This document shows positions 1 through 7,178 of a stretch of DNA of 15,266 nucleotides, piece after piece. Below the pieces are notes generated by a model. It was not told where the DNA came from and searched no databases. It saw nothing but the letters and a program-made list of their open reading frames with translations. The DNA is taken from positions 2,921 to 18,186 of the forward strand of contig MKSH01000001.1 of the NCBI GenBank assembly GCA_001898095.1, in the 5' to 3' direction. The position numbers and the translations under genes are program-made. Source of the stretch: Solirubrobacterales bacterium 70-9. Its GTDB lineage: Bacteria > Actinomycetota > Thermoleophilia > Solirubrobacterales > 70-9. Position 1 is the first letter of the stretch, and every line of letters begins with the position of its first letter.

Positions 1-1056
1 CGCGAGGTTGCTCGCCTTGCGCACCACCGGCGCCGCTTCGGCGAAGACCGGGCCGGATTCTTCGCCCGCCTTGCCGAGGCTCTTCAGCGCCGTGGTCGTC
101 GCTTCCGAGAACGGGGTCAGCGTGCGGGTCGCGTCGGTCAGCGAGGGGGCGGCGACGCCGAGGTCTTCGAGCAGCGGCGTGCCCGCGTCGGAGAACTCCT
201 TGAGGTTGGCCATCGTGGTGCGGAACTCGGTCAGGAACTTGGGGAACTTCTCCAGCGCTTCTTCCAGTTCGGGGCCGTGGGCGGCGCTCGCCTGGGCCGC
301 TTCGCCGGAGTGGGCGAGGAAGCCGACGACGTGTTCCTTTTCGCGCGTCAGCGGCGTCAGCACCGCTTCCGAGTCGACCGCCAGCTGGGCCAACTGGTCC
401 TTCTGTTCGGTCAGCTCCTTGAAGAGAAGGTCGACGTCGCGCAGGGTCGGGTTGGCGCGCTTGATCGTCGCCTCGAGGTCTTCGCCGCGGCCCGCGAGCC
501 CGGCGCCGAGTTCGTTGAAGATCAGGCGGAAGCGCTGCGCGTAGGGCAGCGACTGGATGTCGTTGATCAGGTCCGGGTCGACGCTGGTCGAGTTGCTGCC
601 CAGCGGCAGCAGGTACTGGCCGGCGCCCGGTTCGCCTTCGGGGATCCGTTTCAGCGGCGGGGCGGGCTGCTGCCCGGGCGCGCGCGGCACGGTCGGCGTG
701 CAGTTCACGTACTTCTCGCCGATCAGCGACTGCGGGCGGATTTCGCAGCTGGCGTCTTCGCGGAAGTCCTGGAAGCCGGGATCGCTGATTTCGAGCTCGA
801 TCACCGCCTTGCCCGGAACGTCCTTGAATTCGCCGTTTTCGATCGCCGTCGGTTCGCCCGGCAGCGAGACGCTCACCGACTTGATCGTCCCCACGTTGGC
901 GCCGGCGACGCGCACCTGCTCGCCGCTGACCATGAACGAGCCTTGGTCGAAGATCGCCCGCACGACGTAGCCTTCGCTCGAGCCACCCCCCGCGAGCAGG
1001 ATCACCGCGGCGACGATCGCCGCCACCACCACGACTCCGGCGATCAGCTTTTTCAT
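1..1056 (-). CDS. MCE/MlaD-family envelope lipid-binding protein (3' end cut by window)
   Basis: The reading frame is open from ATG at 1056 to base 1, giving 352 codons and no stop, so the C-terminus lies outside the window. An N-terminal anchor with Lys-Lys (residues 2-3) and a hydrophobic span at about 5-22 is followed by an MCE/MlaD domain at about 29-119. That domain shows the typical FDQGSFMVSGEQVRVAG-like strand pattern and a VGTIKSV turn. The rest is mostly helical, with alternating Leu/Glu/Ala as in MCE tails. Family knowledge: MCE proteins form hexameric tubes or bridges that carry lipids between membranes and usually work with an MlaE permease and MlaF ATPase; neither is in view. 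Cys104 and Cys119 lie in the MCE domain and could pair. The start overlaps the stop of the preceding MCE gene by four bases (ATGA), implying translational coupling. Glu codons are strongly GAA-biased. Confidence 0.88.
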   Translation of the reverse strand, partial: MKKLIAGVVVVAAIVAAVILLAGGGSSEGYVVRAIFDQGSFMVSGEQVRVAGANVGTIKSVSVSLPGEPTAIENGEFKDVPGKAVIELEISDPGFQDFREDASCEIRPQSLIGEKYVNCTPTVPRAPGQQPAPPLKRIPEGEPGAGQYLLPLGSNSTSVDPDLINDIQSLPYAQRFRLIFNELGAGLAGRGEDLEATIKRANPTLRDVDLLFKELTEQKDQLAQLAVDSEAVLTPLTREKEHVVGFLAHSGEAAQASAAHGPELEEALEKFPKFLTEFRTTMANLKEFSDAGTPLLEDLGVAAPSLTDATRTLTPFSEATTTALKSLGKAGEESGPVFAEAAPVVRKASNLA

Positions 1057-2522
1057 GGGCCGCCAACCTGCTGGGAGGGGTTGCATTCGGTGGCGTCCAC
1101 GCTGCTGCCCCCGTGCGGCGGATCCACGTAGGGCGCCGAGTTGTCGGCGGGGGCCTGCGCGGCGCCACCGGGGCAGCGCCGCGGCAACCCAGCTGGGCCG
1201 CCGTAGGGGACGAACTGTTCGGACTTCGGAATCGCGGTCAGGGTGCCGCCTTCGTCCTTGAAGATGTTCTGCAGCGAGGTCGCGCCGCGGAGGTAGTGGC
1301 CGTCACCGTCGTAGTAGCCGGCGACCTGACCAAGCTTGGCGATGCCGTTGAAGATGTCCGGCGTGTAGGAGCGGGCGAAGTTCAGCTGCGGCTGGAAAGC
1401 GGCGATAGCGGCTTCGGCGTGGGGGAAGATCTTCGAGGCGCGCTGTTGGACCACCGGGATCGTCGCCAGCAGCTCCTGGGTGTCGTTGTGCGGGCCGGGA
1501 CGGTCCAGCGCCAGGCCGAGGTTGCGGGTGAAGGGGATGAATTTGCTCAGCACCGGCCGCAGTTCGGCGAGGAAGGGGGCGAGTTCCTTGGTCGCCGGCT
1601 TCGCCGTATTGATCAGCGGTTCGACGTCGTCGAGGGCGGCACGCAGGTTCACGAACGTGGTGTTCGCCTGGCGCAGGACCGGCGGGAACTCCTGCAGCGA
1701 TTCGTCGAGGGCGGCGTTCTGCGTGTTGATCGAGTCGAAGGCGGTGGTCGCGTTGCCGATCGCGTTCGACAGCTGCGTGCCGCGGCCGGCGACCGCCGTG
1801 GTCAGCTTCGCCGAACTGGCGAGGAAGCGGGAGAGCAGCTGTTCGTCGGCGTTCAGTTCGGAGGCGAAGTGGGCCGTGCGGTTCAGCGCCACGCCGAAGT
1901 ACTTGTAGCTTTCGTTCGCTTCCTTGCCGCGGCCGGCGTAGATCTGCCCGTTGCCCTTAATGAAGTTCTGCAGCCCTTCGCGCACCTTCGACGGGAAGCT
2001 GTTGAAGAGCTGGTCGATGTCCACGGGCGTCGTGGTCGAGGAGAGGCCCAACTCGGCGCCTTCTTCGAGCGCCGGATTCGAGTTCGGGCCGGGGCTGATC
2101 GAGAGGTAGTGGTTGGCGACACCGGAGAGCGAGGTCGCCCGGATCACCGCCGTCGTCCCTTCGTGCAGCTCCTGTTCGACTTCGACGTTGACTTCGGCCA
2201 GATTGTCGGGGCTCAGTTCGATGCTCGAAACGGTTCCCACCGGCGAGCCGCCGATCAGCACCTGGTTGTCGTTCACCAGCTGGCCGGCGTTTTGGAACAG
2301 GAACGTGTACTTATGACCGCCGCCGCCGCTGAAAAGCACGATCGCAAGCACGATCACCACCGCGGCCAGCGCCCCGATCGCCGCCAGACGAGCAGGAGTG
2401 GTCCCTCGGCTCGGAGCCGAGCGTTTCTCCTCGCCTTGGGGTTTCGCAGCCACGGGTCGTCGCTTGCCCCTCCCTGGCCCCCTCGACCCTCGGAACGGGC
2501 GCCGGAATCGTATCCGAGGCAT
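1053..2522 (-). CDS. MCE/MlaD-family envelope lipid-binding protein
   Basis: A 489-residue MCE-family protein when read from ATG at 2522. An Arg/Lys-rich cytoplasmic N-terminus (about 1-43) precedes one membrane span (about 45-64). The MCE domain follows at about 72-147, with a motif like QVLIGGSPVGTVSSIELS and a conserved-looking LSGVANHYLSI strand. A long helical tail (about 150-430) and a Pro/Gly-rich end with two cysteines complete it. The role inferred from the family is lipid or hydrophobe binding at the outer face of the membrane, together with the coupled MCE gene downstream. The start is uncertain. TTG at 2561 extends the frame by 13 codons but has no ribosome site; ATG 2522 has GGCGGGGA directly before it, at poor spacing; a GTG near 2454 has AGGGAGGGG upstream. 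All options leave the membrane span intact. It diverges from the gene at 2642. Confidence 0.87.
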   Translation of the reverse strand: MPRIRFRRPFRGSRGPGRGKRRPVAAKPQGEEKRSAPSRGTTPARLAAIGALAAVVIVLAIVLFSGGGGHKYTFLFQNAGQLVNDNQVLIGGSPVGTVSSIELSPDNLAEVNVEVEQELHEGTTAVIRATSLSGVANHYLSISPGPNSNPALEEGAELGLSSTTTPVDIDQLFNSFPSKVREGLQNFIKGNGQIYAGRGKEANESYKYFGVALNRTAHFASELNADEQLLSRFLASSAKLTTAVAGRGTQLSNAIGNATTAFDSINTQNAALDESLQEFPPVLRQANTTFVNLRAALDDVEPLINTAKPATKELAPFLAELRPVLSKFIPFTRNLGLALDRPGPHNDTQELLATIPVVQQRASKIFPHAEAAIAAFQPQLNFARSYTPDIFNGIAKLGQVAGYYDGDGHYLRGATSLQNIFKDEGGTLTAIPKSEQFVPYGGPAGLPRRCPGGAAQAPADNSAPYVDPPHGGSSVDATECNPSQQVGGP

Positions 2523-2641
2523 TCCCCGCCAAACGGCGCCTAAGCGGGGACTTAACCGCAAATCAACGCGCTACTCTGGCCCCGCGGACCGGTTGGGGGA
2601 AGTGGGAGGCGTTCCGCAAATTTCGATCCAGGAGTAACTCA
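2523..2641. promoter_or_regulatory. Divergent promoter region between MCE operon and 4-Cys protein gene
   Basis: This 119-nt gap separates two genes transcribed away from each other, so promoters for both are expected here. On the plus strand AGGAG at 2630-2634 lies 7 nt before ATG 2642 and is the clear ribosome binding site. TTGGGG at 2593-2598 with CAAATT at 2617-2622 is a weak -35/-10 candidate. On the minus strand TTGATT (2566-2561) is followed 17 nt later by TTAGGC, also weak; if real it would place transcription start inside the extra TTG extension and favour ATG 2522. No convincing operator dyad was seen. Confidence 0.35.
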
Positions 2642-3439
2642 ATGCGCAAACGATTCACACTGATCGCGGGCCTTGCCGCCCTCGTGGCTACCGCGATCCC
2701 CGTTTCCGCCGCGATGGGCGGGGAAACCGTGACCGGCCCTGATGGCAACACGCAGTCGATGGAAGCGAAGATCTCGCCGAAGGCGCTCTACAAGAAGACC
2801 TCGTCGCCGGGGTCGCTCTTCGTCGACGTGAAGACCGGGACCACGAACCCGGCCTCGCCCGCCCCGAGCCCCGCGGTCCACGACGTGATCGATTTCGACC
2901 AGAACCTGTCGCTGGCGAGCAAGGGTCTGCCGACCTGCAACGCGGCGAAGCTGCAGAACACCTCGACCGAAGCTGCGGAACGGGCCTGCGGCAACGCGAT
3001 CATCGGCAAAGGCGAAGCGACCACGCTGCTGCCGCTGGGCACGCTCTATACCGAGCCGACCGTGGTGACCGCCTTCAACGGCGTCCCCCAGGGCGGCAAA
3101 CCGGTGGTCCTCCTGCACGCCTACGGCACCTCGCCGGTGCAGACCACGTTGGTCCTGGTCGGCGTCGTCTCCAACTACAACAAGGAAGGCTACGGCCCGC
3201 GCCTCGACGTGACGATCCCGCCGATCGCCGGCGGCAGCGGCGCGATCACCGATTTCAAGGTGACGATCAAGAAGAGCTGGACCTACAAGGGCAAGAAGAT
3301 GAGCTTCATCAACGCCAAATGCCCGGCCTCGAAGAAGCTGAAGTACCGCGGTGCCTTCACCTACAAGGACGGCACCACGATCGAAGCCACGCACACCCAG
3401 CCGTGCACGCCGAAGGCGGAACCGAAGAAGACGAAGTAG
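2642..3439 (+). CDS. Secreted four-cysteine protein, paralogue A (function unknown)
   Basis: 265 residues. ATG 2642 is preceded by AGGAG with a 7-nt gap. Residues 1-24 form a typical Sec signal peptide (basic MRKR, hydrophobic core, Ala-X-Ala-like end near SAA). The mature part is rich in short beta-strand patterns. It carries exactly four cysteines (99, 116, 227, 255) in the contexts LPTC, RAC, AKC and QPC. These align with the three other copies in this window (7179, 7943, 8713). Shared landmarks are VIDFDQN..GLPTC, C-x-x-AIIG-x-G, FNG-x-P-x-GGKP, TIPPIAGGSGAI and WTYKGKK. Two disulfides are plausible outside the cell. It also has an insertion near 64-77 (Thr/Pro/Ala-rich) and a Lys-rich tail. 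No known enzyme motif was recognised. It stands alone, diverging from the MCE genes and converging on the exporter. Confidence 0.88.
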   Translation: MRKRFTLIAGLAALVATAIPVSAAMGGETVTGPDGNTQSMEAKISPKALYKKTSSPGSLFVDVKTGTTNPASPAPSPAVHDVIDFDQNLSLASKGLPTCNAAKLQNTSTEAAERACGNAIIGKGEATTLLPLGTLYTEPTVVTAFNGVPQGGKPVVLLHAYGTSPVQTTLVLVGVVSNYNKEGYGPRLDVTIPPIAGGSGAITDFKVTIKKSWTYKGKKMSFINAKCPASKKLKYRGAFTYKDGTTIEATHTQPCTPKAEPKKTK

Positions 3440-3458
3440 TTCGGGAGGGCTAGGGGCT

Positions 3459-3492
3459 GAGAGAGGAGGGGGTCGGGGCACCCTCCTCTCTC
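3459..3492 (+). terminator. Candidate terminator hairpin after paralogue A
   Basis: A perfect 12-bp inverted repeat: 3459-3470 pairs with 3481-3492 around a 10-nt G-rich loop, starting 20 nt after the stop at 3439. It is followed by AAACTCG rather than a T-run, so it is not a canonical intrinsic terminator, but U-poor hairpins are common in GC-rich actinobacteria. Its arms overlap the 5' arm of the long-range 22-bp stem of the left module (3465-3486), so the two structures compete. Confidence 0.45.
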
Positions 3493-3578
3493 AAACTCGC
3501 GCGGGGAGGATTGCGCCCGTCCGAGGGTGCCGCCGGGCGCTCGTTACAAGCCGTTCGGAGGGTGCCCCAACCCCCTCC
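3465..3578 (+). repeat. Left copy of structured stem-core module
   Basis: A 22-nt arm at 3465-3486 is complementary to 3557-3578 with one mismatch (C3474 against A). The arms enclose a 70-nt core (3487-3556). The core contains three blocks identical to the right copy read on the opposite strand: TCTCTCAAACTCG (13 nt), CCGTCCGAGGGTGCC (15 nt) and CTCGTTACAAGCCGTTC (17 nt). They are separated by segments that differ (17 nt and 8 nt). In this copy GCGCCC (3513-3518) can also pair with GGGCGC (3535-3540) inside the core. It begins 26 nt after the stop of the plus-strand gene. It may be an RNA 3'-end structure or a mobile palindromic unit. Confidence 0.7.
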
Positions 3579-3601
3579 CCACGAACGCACTGCGGCGGGT
3601 T

Positions 3602-3629
3602 CCCGTCAGCTTCACGAAAGGCTGACGGG
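3602..3629. other. 9-bp perfect hairpin in centre of the intergenic element
   Basis: CCCGTCAGC (3602-3610) pairs perfectly with GCTGACGGG (3621-3629) around a 10-nt loop TTCACGAAAG. It lies in the unduplicated middle of the 3439-3833 element, between the two modules, and could stop transcription in either direction. No T-run follows on either strand. Confidence 0.4.
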
Positions 3630-3657
3630 GCCTCGCAGGACTTCGCTCCCTCAGCTC

Positions 3658-3671
3658 GCCGTCGCGACGGC
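3658..3671. other. 14-bp perfect palindrome GCCGTCGCGACGGC
   Basis: An uninterrupted self-complementary 14-mer centred on TCGCGA, located just inside the right module of the intergenic element. It could be a protein-binding dyad or a remnant of the repeat. GC-rich genomes produce such palindromes by chance fairly often, so it is recorded mainly as part of the element's structure. Confidence 0.3.
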
Positions 3672-3684
3672 CGCACGCGCTTGT

Positions 3685-3799
3685 GCCCGGGGGTCCCACC
3701 CTCTCCGAACGGCTTGTAACGAGGGGACCAGAGGCACCCTCGGACGGCCGCAACCTCATCACCCCGAGTTTGAGAGAGGAGAGGGTGGGACCCCCGGGC
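3685..3799 (-). repeat. Right (inverted) copy of structured stem-core module
   Basis: The arms 3685-3706 and 3778-3799 are perfectly complementary over 22 bp and enclose a 71-nt core (3707-3777). Read on the minus strand the core carries the same 13-, 15- and 17-nt blocks as the left copy, in the same order, with variable spacers of 17 and 9 nt. The stem sequence differs from the left copy, including a 2-nt insertion present in both arms, yet pairing is kept. On the minus strand it starts 21 nt after the stop of the exporter gene, matching the position of the left copy relative to its own gene. Confidence 0.7.
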
Positions 3800-3820
3800 C
3801 CCGACCAACCCCGACCGCTC

Positions 3821-6800
3821 CTAGCCCTCGAACCGCGGCAGCACCCTCTGGAGCGGCTTCGGCAGCCACCAGACGCGATCGCCGAGCAGCAGCATCAGCG
3901 CCGGCAGCAGGACGATCCGCACCACGGTGGCGTCGAGCACGACCGCCACGGTGAGGCCGATCCCGAGCTGGCTCACGGTGGCGATCGAGGCCCCGGCGAA
4001 GACGACGAAGACGGCCAGCATGATCGCCGCCGCGCCGGTGATGATCCGGGCCGTCTTGTCGAGCCCGAAGCGCACCGCGGTGACGTTGTCGTCGCCCGCC
4101 TCGTAGCGCTCCCGCATGCGGGTCAGGAGGAAGACCGCGTAGTCGATCGAGAGCCCGAAGACGAGGGCGAAGATCATGCAGGCGCCGACCCCTTCGACGT
4201 ATTGGTGGCCACCCAGGGGCCAGTCCGCCGGGACGTGGAAGAGGATCGTCAGGACGCCGAAGGCGACGCTGACGCTGAGCAGGTTCAGCCCCACCGCGAT
4301 CGCCGCCAGCAGCACCGCGCGGAGGACCACGACCAGCACCAGGAAGGTGACCAGGGTGATCACGGCGATGATCAGCGGGATCCGGTCGCGGATGATCTTG
4401 CTGTAGTCGTTCAGCTGCGCGGCGCCGCCCGCCACCCCGGTTTCCAGCGAGGCGTCCTGGGCCAGTTCGCCCGCCGCCGAGGCGAGTTCCTGGTTCAGCC
4501 GGATCGAGCCCGGCGAGTTGAATTCGTAGTTCGGGAAGACCACCATCGAGGCGGCCTGGCCACCGCCGTTCAAGTTGATCGTCTGGTTCACCCGGTCGCG
4601 CGTCGCGGGCGGGGTCCCGTCGAGGGCCGAGAGCACAAAGTAGCCCGAGTTGAAGAGACCCGGCGTCGTCTTCGCCACTTTCGTCGCCTGACGGTTGATC
4701 TTCGCCTTCCCTTCGAGCACCTGGACGCTCGCTTCTTCCAGCCCCGTTTCCAGCGGCGCGGCTTTCGGCACGCCAGCGGCGAGATTCTGTTCCAGGGCTT
4801 CGGCGCCGCCGCTCAACCTGGTCAGGCCGTTGACCAGCGAGGTGGTGCCGCCGGCGAGGCGTTCGAGCCCTTTGCCCAGCGTCCCCGAGGCCTTGGCGAG
4901 CTTGTCGGCCCCGTGGGCGAGCGTGTTCGTCCCTTTGTGGATCCTGTAGAGGCCGGTGATCAGGCGGCCCATTTCGTTGGAGACGCGATGCATTTCCGCG
5001 ATCGTCGAGTTGATGAAGGTGGCGACTTTGTGGGCTTCTTCGCCGTTGTGGCCCATCCGGCGGGCCAGCGATTCGATTTCCGCGACGAGACCGCCGTAGC
5101 CTTCTTCGTCGTGCTCGCCGGTCGCCGGGTCGACGCCGGTCATCGCTTTCATCGCCGCTTGCACTTCCGCCAGCGCCGCCGCGGCGGCCGGATCGTCGCC
5201 CGAGGCTTCTTTCAGCTTCGCTTCTGCCGCCTGCAGTTTTTCCACCGTCTCCTGCGCGGGCTTCAGCAGTCGCGGCAGCGTTTCGTTCGCTTCCGCGAGC
5301 AGCCTGCGGACCAGGTTGCGCTGCGTCCGCAGGGCGTTGTAGCGGAGGGTCGGGCCGACGAAGGTCTCGGTGGCGGCGCGGATCTGCTGCGCGCCGATCG
5401 CCGCTTCAAGCTCGAATTCGACAAGTTTTTCGGAGCCCTTCGCGAACCGTTCCAGGGCGTCGATCGCCCGCTGGCTGCCGCCCGCCGCCCGCATCAGGCC
5501 GTTGGCGATCAGCTGCGCGCCTTCGGTCGCGCCTTCGGAGCCCTCCGCCAGCAGTCCCGCACCGTCGCCGGCTTCGCCGATCCCGGCTCGCAGCGCCCCC
5601 ACCCCGCCCGCGGCGGCGTTCAGTTCCTTGCCCAGGTGACCGAGTTCCTTGACCGGGCCGATGTTGCCCTTCGAGGAGAGGATCGCGTTGCCCTGTTCCT
5701 GCAGCGGTTCGACCCGCTTCGTCGCCGCCTGCGGGCCGATCACGAGTTTCACCCCTTCGAGCTTCGCGACCTTGTGCTGGAAGTGTTCCAGCGCCGCCAT
5801 CGTGCCGGGCTCGGTGATCGGACCGTGCGGGTTGCCGGCGACGACGATGAAGGCGGCCGCCCAGCCGGGTCCGATCGCCGCCGAGACCTTTTCCTGGTCC
5901 TGCCGGGTCGGCGAGTCCTTCGACAGCTGTTCGGGGCTCGGCGGGCCGATCTTCAGCCCGATCGCCGGCGCCGCCAGCGCCACCAGCAGGCCCCCGATCA
6001 AGAGCGCCGCGAGCAACGGCCGGCGCAGCGCCGCGTTGACGAAGATCATCACCCCGGAGCGCTCCGCGGTGGCCGCCGAGCCGATCCGCCAGCGGTCGAC
6101 GTTCTTCCCCACCAGGGTGAGGACCGCCGGGCCGGCCAGCGTCGCCACCAGGACCGAGAGGACGACGACCATCGCCACCGTCCCGGCCAGCGAGACCAAC
6201 AGCGAGCCGGGCAGCACCAGCAGCGAGACCAGCATCGACAGGAGCAGGGTCGAGCCGGCGAAAACGACCGTGCGCCCGGCGTGCCTGCGCGTTCTTCGCG
6301 CCGCCTCGACCGGCTCCGCCCCGGTCGCCAGCTCCTCGCGGAAGCGGGAGACCATCAGCAGGGCGTAGTCCACCCCCAGGGCGAGCCCGATCATCGTGCA
6401 GACGGTGAGGGCGAAGGCGTCGATCGAGAACCACGAGGTGAGGAAGTAGAGGACGCCGCGCGAGGCGAGCACGGTGATCGCGCCGAAGACGAGCGGGATC
6501 AGCGCCGCGATCGGCGAGCGGAAGACGAGCAGCAGGACGACGAGGAGGATCGGCAGCGCGACCAGCTCGCCGTGCTCGGCCGCGTCGATGGTTTCCTGCT
6601 GCAACGCTCGCGACAGGGTCGCGTAGCCGGTCTGGGTCGCCGTCACCGGCGGCTTCACGTTTTCTTCCAGGATCCGTTCGAGCTGGGGGACGGTCTCGTT
6701 GACCGCGGTTTTCGTGTCGACGTGGAAGTCGGTGAGGATCAGCGCCGTTTCCGGTTTCGGGCGCAGCCCTGCGACCGACCCCTTGTCCCACGGCGACAGG

Positions 6801-7135
6801 GTCGTCACCCCCGGTTCGGCGCGCAGCGCTTCGACCAGTCGCGGCCCCTGTTCTTCGATCGCCGCTTCCGGGCCCTGGAGCAGGATCGGGAAGGGGGCCG
6901 AAGGGCCGAAGTGTTCTTCCAGCAGTTCGTTGGCTTCGGTCGAGGCGCTGCCGGGGACGTTCAGCGTGGTCGGGTCGAGGCGCTTGGTGACCCCCGTGCC
7001 GATGATCGCCAGCGCCGCGAGGACGAGCGCGGCGACCAGCAGGACCTCGCGCGGATGCCGCAGCAGCCAAGGCTGCCGCCGCGTCGATCCCGAGCCCGGG
7101 GCCCGGTCGTCCCCCCTGCTCCTGCTGCTTCCCAC
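3821..7135 (-). CDS. MMPL/RND-family exporter with very large extracytoplasmic loop
   Basis: 1104 residues with the MmpL layout. TM1 is at about 29-47 and an extracytoplasmic loop runs from about 52 to 188. TM2-6 follow, with the GLALGVDYALLMVSR motif (Asp256-Tyr257). A very large second outer loop spans about 397-915, then TM7-12 with FGLSIDYAVFLLTR (Asp998-Tyr999). The two Asp-Tyr pairs match the proton-relay pairs known in MmpL3, so a proton-driven exporter of lipids or other hydrophobic molecules is inferred. The second loop includes Gly-x3-Leu-x2-Gly repeats and coiled-coil-like helices at roughly 495-810, as in MmpL/YhgE-type proteins. The start is GTG at 7135 with no good ribosome site; no later start keeps TM1 clearly better. 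It diverges from the 7179 operon by only 43 nt and converges on 2642-3439. The MCE genes nearby support a lipid-traffic context. Confidence 0.93.
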   Translation of the reverse strand: MGSSRSRGDDRAPGSGSTRRQPWLLRHPREVLLVAALVLAALAIIGTGVTKRLDPTTLNVPGSASTEANELLEEHFGPSAPFPILLQGPEAAIEEQGPRLVEALRAEPGVTTLSPWDKGSVAGLRPKPETALILTDFHVDTKTAVNETVPQLERILEENVKPPVTATQTGYATLSRALQQETIDAAEHGELVALPILLVVLLLVFRSPIAALIPLVFGAITVLASRGVLYFLTSWFSIDAFALTVCTMIGLALGVDYALLMVSRFREELATGAEPVEAARRTRRHAGRTVVFAGSTLLLSMLVSLLVLPGSLLVSLAGTVAMVVVLSVLVATLAGPAVLTLVGKNVDRWRIGSAATAERSGVMIFVNAALRRPLLAALLIGGLLVALAAPAIGLKIGPPSPEQLSKDSPTRQDQEKVSAAIGPGWAAAFIVVAGNPHGPITEPGTMAALEHFQHKVAKLEGVKLVIGPQAATKRVEPLQEQGNAILSSKGNIGPVKELGHLGKELNAAAGGVGALRAGIGEAGDGAGLLAEGSEGATEGAQLIANGLMRAAGGSQRAIDALERFAKGSEKLVEFELEAAIGAQQIRAATETFVGPTLRYNALRTQRNLVRRLLAEANETLPRLLKPAQETVEKLQAAEAKLKEASGDDPAAAAALAEVQAAMKAMTGVDPATGEHDEEGYGGLVAEIESLARRMGHNGEEAHKVATFINSTIAEMHRVSNEMGRLITGLYRIHKGTNTLAHGADKLAKASGTLGKGLERLAGGTTSLVNGLTRLSGGAEALEQNLAAGVPKAAPLETGLEEASVQVLEGKAKINRQATKVAKTTPGLFNSGYFVLSALDGTPPATRDRVNQTINLNGGGQAASMVVFPNYEFNSPGSIRLNQELASAAGELAQDASLETGVAGGAAQLNDYSKIIRDRIPLIIAVITLVTFLVLVVVLRAVLLAAIAVGLNLLSVSVAFGVLTILFHVPADWPLGGHQYVEGVGACMIFALVFGLSIDYAVFLLTRMRERYEAGDDNVTAVRFGLDKTARIITGAAAIMLAVFVVFAGASIATVSQLGIGLTVAVVLDATVVRIVLLPALMLLLGDRVWWLPKPLQRVLPRFEG

Positions 7136-7178
7136 CCGTGGTAGTTTGGCGCCCAGGGGCTACGGGAGGAGCGAACCT

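Larger units (their letters stand above)
3439..3833. repeat. Large quasi-palindromic intergenic element between convergent genes
   Basis: This covers the whole non-coding stretch between two convergent genes and runs a few bases into each. Its two halves are inverted copies: GTTCGGGAGGGCTAGGGGC (3439-3457) mirrors GTTCGAGGGCTAGGAGC (complement of 3817-3833), then two ~114-nt modules follow (3465-3578 and 3685-3799). The centre (3579-3684) is not duplicated and holds a 9-bp hairpin and a 14-bp perfect palindrome. Open frames cross it on both strands but have no ribosome sites and change between the copies, so I treat it as non-coding. It could be a pair of structured 3'-end elements, a bidirectional terminator, or a non-autonomous palindromic mobile repeat. 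No transposase or target-site duplication was seen. Confidence 0.75.

Noticed and set aside
277..1131. Plus-strand open frames opposite the MCE genes
   Set aside because: Arg/His/Asp-rich antisense frames without start signals. The minus strand carries clear MCE domains with coupled starts.
3439..3833. Insertion sequence or CRISPR array
   Set aside because: No transposase, no target-site duplication and no regularly spaced direct repeats; only two inverted copies are present.
3351..3954. Several open frames on both strands across the intergenic element
   Set aside because: They follow from the palindromic, stop-poor GC-rich sequence. None has a ribosome site, products are low complexity, and the inverted copies preserve structure rather than a reading frame.
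3683..7144. A 1153-codon open frame on the plus strand, opposite the exporter
   Set aside because: It is the antisense shadow of the MMPL gene. Its product is Arg/Gln/Asp-rich low complexity with no membrane segments, whereas the minus frame shows two complete MmpL halves.
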